This document shows, one piece after another, positions 1 through 6,030 of a DNA stretch of 7,265 nt (positions are counted from its first letter, which is position 1; each line of letters opens with the position of its first letter). The stretch covers positions 1 to 7,265 of the forward strand of contig JBDHIK010000124.1 of NCBI GenBank assembly GCA_039587475.1, written 5' to 3'. Both the position numbers and the translations under genes were made by a program. The notes beneath the pieces were generated by a model. That model did not search any database, was not told where the DNA came from, and was given only the letters and a program-made list of their open reading frames with translations. Source of the DNA: N074bin45 sp039587475. Its GTDB lineage: Bacteria; Gemmatimonadota; Gemmatimonadetes; Gemmatimonadales; GWC2-71-9.

Positions 1-657
1 GTCCCCGGCCAGCTTGCCGACCGCGCGCCCAGCGCCGGTGCTGCCGGTGAGGGTGACGGCCTTGACGGCCTTGTGCCGGATCACGGCCTTCACGGCCGCA
101 CTGTCGATGAGCAAGGTGCGAAACACGTCGGCCGGGAACCCGGCATCGCGGAACAGCTCCTCGATGGCCAGGGCACATCCCGGCACGTTGGAGGCGTGCT
201 TGAGCAGCCCCACGTTTCCCGCCATGAGCGCCGGGGCCGCGAACCGGAAGACTTGCCACAACGGGAAGTTCCAGGGCATGACGGCCAGCACAGGCCCGAT
301 CGGCCGATACGACACGTAACTCCTGGCGCCATCGGTCTCGATTTGCTCGTCGGCCAGGAACTGCTGGGCGTGCTCGGCGTAGTAGTCGCAGACCCAGGCG
401 CATTTCTCCACTTCAGCGCGGCCGCCACGCACCGGCTTGCCCATTTCCAGTGCCATGAGGCGCGCCAGGGGCTCGGTACGTTCCTGCAGCAGCCTCCCCG
501 CCATACGCATGAGGGAGGCCCGCTCGGCAAACGCTGTCCGTCGCCAGTTGCCGAACGCCCTGTCGACCGCCTTGATGACGGTCCGTACGTCGGACGGTTC
601 CATGGATGGGTAGGTGGCGACGCTCTCACCCGTGGCGGGGTTCACCGAGGTCATCAT
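1..657 (-). CDS. sad: NAD(P)-dependent succinate-semialdehyde dehydrogenase (Sad/YneI type), N-terminal part, cut by the window edge
   Basis: Aldehyde dehydrogenase superfamily. The first 219 residues are present and the 3' end lies off the left edge. The family oxidises succinate semialdehyde to succinate with NAD(P)+ in the cytoplasm, as in GABA and related amine degradation. Visible motifs are NPATGE at residues 6-11, EMGKP at 71-75, PWNFPLWQV at 128-136 (Asn130 would be the oxyanion-hole Asn), LLKHA at 151-155 (cofactor-binding Lys) and the Rossmann LTGSTGAG at 203-210. The 'PWNFPLWQV' plus 'LLKH..NV.GCA' pattern matches E. coli Sad better than GabD. The catalytic Glu and Cys lie outside the window. 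The start is the first of two adjacent ATGs, overlapping the upstream gene's TGA as ATGA, with GGAGGAG 5 nt upstream, so the two genes are probably translationally coupled. Substrate assignment is by family resemblance only. Confidence 0.93.
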   Translation of the reverse strand, partial: MMTSVNPATGESVATYPSMEPSDVRTVIKAVDRAFGNWRRTAFAERASLMRMAGRLLQERTEPLARLMALEMGKPVRGGRAEVEKCAWVCDYYAEHAQQFLADEQIETDGARSYVSYRPIGPVLAVMPWNFPLWQVFRFAAPALMAGNVGLLKHASNVPGCALAIEELFRDAGFPADVFRTLLIDSAAVKAVIRHKAVKAVTLTGSTGAGRAVGKLAGD

Positions 658-1364
658 GGCTGCTCCTCCATCGTGCCGGCCTCCTCGGCAACTGCAGCCA
701 CGATGCGTTCGACGTGCCCTTCGCTGCGCCTGGCGACCAGTTCCCAGATGCCTCGGCCGATGCCCATACCGATCGCCGCGGCGCCGAGCCCCATGCCCAG
801 CGCGGCGAGGGCTGAGGCGCCCGACGAAGCCACCACCGCACCGCCGATCATGGCGCCCCACGCCCCGGGGAGGAAGTGGAGCACGGCTCGCAAGGCGCCG
901 GGGTAGCGTTGAACGACCTGAATCTGGGTTTCGCTGGTGTTGGAGGACAGCGACACCTGGGTGGTGCGGTCGAACTTGTGGCCGCTGGGGATGCTGGTCC
1001 AACGCACGGTGCCGAGGGCGTCGGTGACCGTGCCGGTAGCATCGACCCGATCCTCGATCACGTGGATCAAGCGCCGGAGCGCATCGTCCCCGAGCCGGTG
1101 CGGAACCGCGCGAACCATCTTCGTCGAGAGCGCCGGGCCAAGCAACGAACGGCCCCCGGGGCCGCGACGGGTCCCAAGCGTGGTCAGCGCCTCGTCGATG
1201 GCGGCAGGACTGAGGCCCACCTCGCGGGCGATGTCGTGCAGCTCCCGGCGAGACAGTCCGCGGGCGGACCCTGGGCCGCTGGAGCGCTGCTCTTCGAGTT
1301 CTGCGGCCCGTTGCAGGACCAGCGCCACTTCCTGATCGGTGTAGCGGCGATCGGAATTTTCCAT
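654..1364 (-). CDS. Conserved hypothetical protein, acidic helical N-terminus and C-terminal membrane region
   Basis: About 236 aa and not assigned to a named family. Residues 7-25 (YTDQEVALVLQRAAELEEQ) and 36-60 (GLSRRELHDIAREVGLSPAAIDEAL) look like two helical segments. I recognise this arrangement from small proteins of Gemmatimonadota and Acidobacteria, but I know no function for it. Residues 85-155 could form a soluble alpha/beta domain. Residues about 160-210 are Gly/Ala-rich and hydrophobic and could form two membrane helices joined by a short turn. The ATG at 1364 was chosen because GAGGGG lies just upstream (short spacing); a GTG at 1388 would add eight residues and lacks a comparable site. 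It overlaps the dehydrogenase start by 4 bp, so the two are very likely co-transcribed. The reading frame is intact. Partner and role are unknown. Confidence 0.8.
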   Translation of the reverse strand: MENSDRRYTDQEVALVLQRAAELEEQRSSGPGSARGLSRRELHDIAREVGLSPAAIDEALTTLGTRRGPGGRSLLGPALSTKMVRAVPHRLGDDALRRLIHVIEDRVDATGTVTDALGTVRWTSIPSGHKFDRTTQVSLSSNTSETQIQVVQRYPGALRAVLHFLPGAWGAMIGGAVVASSGASALAALGMGLGAAAIGMGIGRGIWELVARRSEGHVERIVAAVAEEAGTMEEQP

Positions 1365-1715
1365 GTCCCCTCGGTCGTGATAGACCACTGCCGGGTCGTC
1401 CCGGAGGGCGACGGCTCCGCGCCTTGGTCCTCAGAGCCCGCCTGCGTCAGGAGCCCACCACGGGAGCGTCCGGCGATAGCGGATGCTGTTCTCCCCGGGC
1501 AGGAAACGCAAGGACGTGGCCTGTCCCAAGAGGTCGCCTCTGCGGCAACCACGATCCTGGGGGACGCGGGAAATACCCCCGTCAGCTGGGTGGTCCCCAC
1601 GCGGTGACCCGGACACGCCGGACGCCTGACACCTGGCGTTCGGGAGTGCCATGGTGTAACCCTCAATGTTCGTGACCTCAACCGCCAGCCCTACCCCCTC
1701 GAAGGGTCTTGACCG
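1365..1715. other. Intergenic region between divergent genes, no gene recognised
   Basis: Short open frames occur on both strands, but none encodes a recognisable domain or has a convincing start. The region must carry the regulatory signals for the leftward hypothetical-sad pair and the rightward membrane protein. I found no -35/-10 pair on either strand good enough to list. A weak inverted repeat (ACGCC at 1622-1626, GGCGT at 1635-1639) is the only local symmetry seen. Confidence 0.5.
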
Positions 1716-2895
1716 ATGACGGTGACACCCTCGAACCCCACGCCCTTTACGCTGTGCCAGGGCGGGCGCTTCCCCTCGGGGATCGTGCGCCTCGCGGGGG
1801 GCGCTGCCCGGGGACGGCTGTTGATGGTGGGGTTCACCTTGGCCGTCGGCTGGTTCCCCCTGTTCGTGCTGAACTCCTTGGCGGGAACCGTGACGGGTGG
1901 GGTATCCTTTCCCTTATATAGGCGACTTCGCCCACTGGGCTCGCTTTTTCGTCTTCGTCCCCGTTCTCATCATGGTGGAACCGTTCGCGGACTGGGTGCT
2001 TGGATCGGTGATCAGCAACTTCCGCTCCGACCTGGTCCCCGACACGCACCGCCACGCGTTCGAGGCGGACGTCGCGACCACCCACCGTCTCGCCACCAGC
2101 AGTGCCGCCCTCCTCATCATGGCCGTCATCGCCTTCTCGCTGCCCCACGTCCTGGCTTCCGCGGCGGTCCGGTTCGTTTCCGACACGACCACGTGGGTCA
2201 CCAATCTCAGCGGTGGCGAGGGACTCAGCGCGGCCGGGCGTTGGTACACCTGGGTGTCAATCCCGCTGGTCCAGTTGCTGCTGTTACGCTGGGCGTGGCG
2301 CATCGTGCTCTGGTGGCGCCTGTTGTGGCGGACGTCCCGCATGCCGCTCACCATCACACCTGGTCATCCCGACCGCATGGGCGGTCTCGAGATCGTGACC
2401 TATGCGCCATTGGCCTTCGTAGGGGTGTTGAGCGCGCTGAGCGCCCTGGCGGCCGCCGGATCGGCGAACGCTATCGCTCTCAACCAGATGCGGCTGGTCG
2501 ACCTGCAAGCACCGATCGCCGCCTTTGTGATCCTCGAGTTGCTGGTGCTGCTCACACCCCAGCTGTTCTTCATCCCGGCGGCCGAACGAGCACGACTGGG
2601 CTCCCTCCTCGGATTCGCGTCGGTGGGCCGCGCCACGACACAGGCCTTCGCACGCAATTGGACCGATAATCCCACATCAGATCGGGCCGGGGAGTTTCTC
2701 GAAAGCGCCCAGGCGAGCGCCATGGCCGATTACGGCGCCACGTACGCCGTCGTACGGGAGATGCGACCCGCCGGCTTGAGTCTCCGGAGGACCATCCGAT
2801 TCGCCCTCGCCCTCCTGGCGCCCTTCACCCCCCTCCTCCTGTTCGAGTATTCCTTGAGGGACATCCTTCGCCAGGTCGCCGGACTGTTCGGCTGA
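1716..2895 (+). CDS. Multi-pass inner-membrane protein, reading frame broken by one base (frameshifted)
   Basis: Two overlapping frames together give one membrane protein of about 392 aa. Frame one starts at ATG 1716 (GAAGGG at 1701-1706). It supplies a soluble lead 'TPFTLCQGGRFPSGIVRLA' and a first membrane helix (VGFTLAVGWFPLFVLNSLAG). Frame two, open up to the stop at 2895, supplies 'IGDFAHWARFFVFVPVLIM..E' and roughly five further helices, then the conserved-looking tail 'EFLESAQASAMADYG.TY.VVREMRP' and a last helix. This order (WxPL helix, then D..xHxRF....P....E, then a VVREMRP-like tail) fits an unnamed bacterial membrane-protein family known to me only as 'hypothetical'. Deleting one base near 1917 restores a single frame. 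The second frame alone could start at GTG 1897, but it would lack the first helix and has no clear ribosome-binding site. It could be a true mutation, an assembly error or programmed +1 slippage. Confidence 0.75.
1908..1922 (+). other. Frameshift site in the membrane-protein gene
   Basis: Upstream codons read GTA TCC TTT CCC TTA in frame one. Downstream codons read ATA GGC GAC TTC in the +1 frame. The join falls in an AT-rich run (tttcccttatata) that is unusual for this GC-rich gene. CCC followed by T is a codon context at which +1 slippage of tRNA-Pro is known, giving P-Y-I-G-D-F; a simple extra base gives P-L-I-G-D-F. The sequence alone cannot separate these. Confidence 0.7.
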
Positions 2896-2896
2896 G

Positions 2897-2917
2897 GCGG
2901 GTCGTCCGGCGACCCGC
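2897..2917. terminator. Bidirectional terminator-like hairpin between convergent genes
   Basis: A perfect 8-bp GC-rich stem (GCGGGTCG / CGACCCGC) with a 5-nt loop (TCCGG). It fills the 21-bp gap between the TGA of the rightward membrane protein and the TAG of the leftward lipoprotein, and touches the latter. Being symmetric, it would form in both transcripts. No T-run follows on either strand, so it is not a classic intrinsic terminator. It could stop or stabilise 3' ends. Confidence 0.55.
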
Positions 2918-3438
2918 TACTCCGGGAGTTGCTTGATCAGCTGGTCCACCGCGTATTCGATGCGTTTCTGAACGGTCTTGTCGTCGGGATCGTCCGGGAC
3001 GTCCGCGGTGGCGGTCCCGACCCAGGCCACGTTTTGGGAGGCGCGGTCCACCAGCATCACCACCAGAGCGCTCTGGGGCACATTCACCCCGGCCGTGCTG
3101 TCGGCGCCGTCCGTGCCGCGTAGCGCCTCCATGTTCAGGCCCGCGCCGGCGGCAACGATGAGGTCGGGGTCCGTGGACCGACGCAGCAGGCCGCGTTTCT
3201 GCAGGGCCGCGTCGACCTCCGCCTTCACGTAGTCCAGCACATCGAAGCCGGGCGCGTGCCAGCGGCCATGAGGGTCGTTGATGACACTCGCCACGTCGTC
3301 CCAGCCGTAGGTGTGGTAGCTCGTGAAATCGATGCCGGCGGTCGTTTCACTCGTCACCGAGATGTCCTTCGTGGCCGAGGCGCACCCGGTGAGCAGCGCG
3401 GCGGCAAGGCACAGTCGGATGGGTACGGATGTCGGCAT
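2917..3438 (-). CDS. DUF4136-type outer-membrane lipoprotein
   Basis: 173 aa. A short signal peptide (Arg8, hydrophobic LCLAAALL) ends in the lipobox LLTGC, with Cys19 as the lipidated residue. The +2 residue is Ala, which favours sorting to the outer membrane. The mature part shows the DUF4136 pattern: DFTSYHTYGWDD at 38-48, a helix 'YVKAEVDAALQKRGL' at 70-84, DPDLIVAAG at 90-98, a strand 'ALVVMLVDRASQNVAWVGTA' near 124-143, and a final helix 'RIEYAVDQLIKQLPE'. The family has no established biochemical role. The ATG at 3438 is chosen over an upstream in-frame start at 3525 because it places the signal peptide at the N-terminus and has GGGAG 9 nt upstream. The 204-bp gap to the DUF481 gene upstream holds nothing I recognise, so it may have its own promoter. 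Confidence 0.88.
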   Translation of the reverse strand: MPTSVPIRLCLAAALLTGCASATKDISVTSETTAGIDFTSYHTYGWDDVASVINDPHGRWHAPGFDVLDYVKAEVDAALQKRGLLRRSTDPDLIVAAGAGLNMEALRGTDGADSTAGVNVPQSALVVMLVDRASQNVAWVGTATADVPDDPDDKTVQKRIEYAVDQLIKQLPE

Positions 3439-3642
3439 GCTCGTGGTCTCCCTGTTGGCGTCATCGTCGGGGTCGGACCCATACGGGTCGTCACGGAGAA
3501 AGGGCGCGCCTTCGGCTCGTGCCACCCCGGGCGCACCGCTCTTGACTCCCCACAGAGTACCTCGGGAGGGCGCGACGCGCGACTGCCGAGGGCACGGGGC
3601 ACCCGGACGTCGGCCGGGGCGGGTGTGGTGCGGCCGGCCGGG

Positions 3643-4701
3643 CTAGAACGACCAGCCCAGCGAAGACGACAGGCTGAAGTCGTTCTTGTTGGTGTTTGAC
3701 GGCGGCTTGCTGTCGTAGATCTCCACCACCCCCACCGTCAGATACAACTGGTTTAACAACTCGCGCTTGACCTTGGCGTTGAAGCTGACCTGCCAGCGGC
3801 CCGAGTCGTTGAGCACCGGCGCCACACTCAGGCGGCTGCTCAGGTCCGTGGACATCCCGGCCCAGTTGAACAACTCGAAATCAGCCACCACGGCCAGCGG
3901 CGCAGTGGTCCGCGGCGCGTCGTTGACGTAGGTCTCCCGCCGGATATACGGCACGAGCGCCGCCATGAGTTCCACCCTGTTGGACTGGACCAGGAACCGC
4001 CCCGGCCCGATGCCGACCTGGGTGGCGTTCTCGAGGCCCAGTTGGGAGTTCTCCGAGTTGGCGGCCGTGATGCCCCAGAACCAGTTCTTGGACAACAGGT
4101 TGGAGTAATCGAAGCGGAAATCGCGCCGAGTGATGTTGGAAACCGAGTCTTGCCGGCTGAAGGTGCCGTCGTAGGTGAGGCGGAAGCGGTTGCGTGGGAT
4201 GTCGTAGCGCACTTCACCGTTGAGATAGAGATCGACCTTGTTGTTTTGCTGCGTGAAATCGAAGCCGAGGCTGAAGTTGCCGTCCAGTCGCTGGAACCAG
4301 GTCCGCTTGAGCCGCACCATCTCCACCACCGACTGGGTCGGCACGGACAGTGTGTCGATCAGGTCCCGGATGATCACCTGAGCCGAATCCGTCGGGTCCA
4401 TGGTCCCCACGAAGATGCGGCCGTCGTCGAGGTGGATCTCGAACTCCTTGTCGGTGGCCGCGGTGATGACCCGGGGCCACTTGACGTAGATGGTGGACAT
4501 CGCGTCGGTCTTGAATTCCACCAGACCGCGCGTCAACCCCTTGAACTCCCCAGTCATGGAGTCGCCATTGCGCAGGATGAGGACGTCGGTCTTTTCGGGA
4601 TCGGGGTGATAGTCGGGCACGCCCTGGCCCCGGAGCGGGCCCGCCAGCCCGACGGCAAGGACACCAATCCAGAACGATCTCTGCGTCAGCGACAGTTTCA
4701 T
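3643..4701 (-). CDS. DUF481 family outer-membrane beta-barrel protein
   Basis: 352 aa. The N-terminus is a signal peptide (KLSLTQR, then FWIGVLAVGLAG), probably cleaved near LRG-QG at about residue 25. Residues 38-130 form two short strand-rich modules: 'DVLILRNGDSMTGEFKGL...VEFKTDAMSTIYVKWPRV' and 'EFEIHLDDGRIFVGTM'. This is the usual lead-in of DUF481 proteins in Acidobacteria and Gemmatimonadota. Residues about 138-352 alternate polar and hydrophobic as in a small barrel and end in GWSF, an outer-membrane insertion signal. The role of the family is unknown. The ATG at 4701 is chosen because the signal peptide begins there; the upstream in-frame extension to 4791 would cover the promoter. 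Only a poor Shine-Dalgarno (GGG) lies directly before it. It is 105 bp downstream of the porin gene on the same strand. Confidence 0.87.
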   Translation of the reverse strand: MKLSLTQRSFWIGVLAVGLAGPLRGQGVPDYHPDPEKTDVLILRNGDSMTGEFKGLTRGLVEFKTDAMSTIYVKWPRVITAATDKEFEIHLDDGRIFVGTMDPTDSAQVIIRDLIDTLSVPTQSVVEMVRLKRTWFQRLDGNFSLGFDFTQQNNKVDLYLNGEVRYDIPRNRFRLTYDGTFSRQDSVSNITRRDFRFDYSNLLSKNWFWGITAANSENSQLGLENATQVGIGPGRFLVQSNRVELMAALVPYIRRETYVNDAPRTTAPLAVVADFELFNWAGMSTDLSSRLSVAPVLNDSGRWQVSFNAKVKRELLNQLYLTVGVVEIYDSKPPSNTNKNDFSLSSSLGWSF

Positions 4702-4761
4702 CCCGGATCTGCACGGCTGGAGTTTGCGTGCGCGACCGCCTCCCAAGCGATCCGAGCCGAT

Positions 4762-4790
4762 AGGGTAGCACGCGCCTGAGGCCCTGTCCA
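4762..4790 (-). promoter_or_regulatory. Sigma70-like promoter for the DUF481 gene
   Basis: On the minus strand TGGACA (4790-4785; 5 of 6 to TTGACA) is followed by a 17-bp spacer and TACCCT (4767-4762). An extended -10 TG lies one base before the -10. TACCCT-like -10 boxes are common in GC-rich bacteria. Transcription would start near 4755, giving a leader of about 55 nt before the ATG at 4701. This argues that the DUF481 gene can be expressed separately from the porin. Confidence 0.5.
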
Positions 4791-4806
4791 CAACCCGCGG
4801 TCGCCG

Positions 4807-5982
4807 TCAGAAGGCGATGTTGTACTCGATGCGGAAACGCTTGCCGTCTTCCAGCGCGGTATCGCCCGGCTCCAACAGATCGATGGCGTCCACGACAAAC
4901 AGGCGGGCGAAGATGTTCATGCTGGGGCTGATGGTATACAACACCCGAAACTCGCTGCCCTTCATGTTGGTGAGCCGCGCCTGCGTGGCCGTGCCCCACC
5001 GCGCCCAGTCGTCCTGGATGTAGGAGCTGTTGGCCGCCAGCGCCTCCACGTGCGAGTAGTAGTAGCCCAGCTGGAGGTCGCCGGCGCCGCCGCTCGAGCC
5101 CCACAACGCCTCGGTGACCCAGCCGCTGCGATGGTTCTGGTGGAAGGCGCTGAAACTGCCGGGCGGCGCATCGGCATAACTCCGGAAGTTGCGACTGTAA
5201 TCGACCCCCAGCCGCAGGGGACGACCAGCGACGGTGGAGCGGAATTGCAGCTGCAGGTTGAGGAGGTCGTAATCGCGCGTGTTGTTCTCCGTCAGGAGCA
5301 GTTGACCGGCAGGGTCGTCAGGGTCGGCCCGACTGGCGAACACCCCCGCCGCCACAGTGAACCCCGTCGATTCCCAGTCTCGCTCGTACGCCACCTGTCC
5401 GATGAAGCTGGTGCCTGAGAAACCATGCATGCCGGCCGGGAGCGCGACGTAGTTGGCACTCACGGTGAGGGCGCCACTGCCCGGTAGGAAGCGGTAGGAC
5501 GCTCCCACCCCGGCGAAGGTGACGTTGTCGATGAGGAACAGGTCGTCCTGGTGCAGGAACGACAACTCGTTCCGTCCCGCCCATGCCTCGAACGTGCTGG
5601 TCCGGTAGGACAGGTACCAGTAGTCGAAGTTGAATTCATACGGCCCGTTGGGGCCGCCGTCGAAGTCGTAGAGAGTGATGTGGGGCGATTGCTGGGACGC
5701 ATGCGGCCCGCTCCGGACCTGCACCCGGGCCGACCACCGGTCGGTGACGTTCAGGTCGAGCCCCAGCCGCAGGCGAAATCGCAGCCGCAACCGGTCATCG
5801 TGTTCGGTGCCGTCGCCCCGGCGCGCATCCCAGTCCTGCTCGACACGCAGGCGGAAATCGCCATACGGATCCAACAGGGCGGGCTTCTCCTCCACCGATT
5901 GGGCCTGAGCCATGGTGGCGGCCCCGGCGAGCATCAGGAGAGTGCCAATCAGGCGGGGGAGGGGATGCGTCGTCGCCATCAT
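4807..5982 (-). CDS. Putative outer-membrane porin (Porin_5 / alginate-export-like)
   Basis: 391 aa. The signal peptide (PLPRLIGTLLMLAGAATMAQA) has a clear AQA-QS cleavage site after residue 27. The mature protein begins DPYGDFRLRVEQDWDARRGD and continues with alternating-basic strands RLRLRFRLRLGLDLNVTDRW and RVQVRSG, typical of putative porins and alginate-export channels. An internal 'WAGRNELSFLHQDDLFLIDNVTFAGVGASYRF' segment fits the 'GR..L.f...D...DN..FdG' pattern of these families. Strand-like repeats run to the C-terminal RIEYNIAF, ending in Phe. It would form a diffusion channel in the outer membrane; the substrate is unknown. Adjacent ATGs at 5982 and 5979 are both possible starts. 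The bases upstream (CTTCTCCTCCC) are pyrimidine-rich and give no Shine-Dalgarno. It begins 28 bp after the oxidoreductase stop on the same strand. Confidence 0.85.
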   Translation of the reverse strand: MMATTHPLPRLIGTLLMLAGAATMAQAQSVEEKPALLDPYGDFRLRVEQDWDARRGDGTEHDDRLRLRFRLRLGLDLNVTDRWSARVQVRSGPHASQQSPHITLYDFDGGPNGPYEFNFDYWYLSYRTSTFEAWAGRNELSFLHQDDLFLIDNVTFAGVGASYRFLPGSGALTVSANYVALPAGMHGFSGTSFIGQVAYERDWESTGFTVAAGVFASRADPDDPAGQLLLTENNTRDYDLLNLQLQFRSTVAGRPLRLGVDYSRNFRSYADAPPGSFSAFHQNHRSGWVTEALWGSSGGAGDLQLGYYYSHVEALAANSSYIQDDWARWGTATQARLTNMKGSEFRVLYTISPSMNIFARLFVVDAIDLLEPGDTALEDGKRFRIEYNIAF

Positions 5983-6010
5983 GGGAGGAGAAGGCTGTGC
6001 GGTGGGACCA

Positions 6011-6030
6011 TCACGCGCCCCGGCGCGTGA
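6011..6030 (-). terminator. Hairpin over the stop codon of the oxidoreductase gene
   Basis: Perfect inverted repeat: TCACGCGC pairs with GCGCGTGA around a 4-nt loop, 8 bp in all, and the TGA stop codon (6013-6011) lies inside the stem. No T-run follows. It may attenuate read-through into the porin gene 28 bp downstream, or stabilise the 3' end. It could also be a DNA-level operator. Confidence 0.4.

Noticed and set aside
73..906. Plus-strand 277-aa open frame
   Set aside because: Antisense to the well-supported dehydrogenase and its partner gene. The His/Arg/Pro-rich product with no domain is typical of a GC-rich shadow.
1626..1660. CTGACA at 1626-1631 as a -35 box for the plus-strand gene
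   Set aside because: No -10 at 16-19 bp; the nearest candidate (GTAACC) is 23 bp away.
1184..1681. Minus-strand 165-aa open frame across the divergent region
   Set aside because: Arg/Ser/Thr/Pro-rich, overlaps the intact hypothetical gene in another frame, no ribosome-binding site or domain.
3476..3489. GACCC-ATAC-GGGTC inverted repeat upstream of the lipoprotein gene
   Set aside because: Only 5 bp of stem, no flanking signal; too weak to call an operator.
3600..3642. CGGCCGGCCG palindrome after the DUF481 stop
   Set aside because: Self-complementary GC run with no proper loop and no T-tract; expected by chance in this composition.
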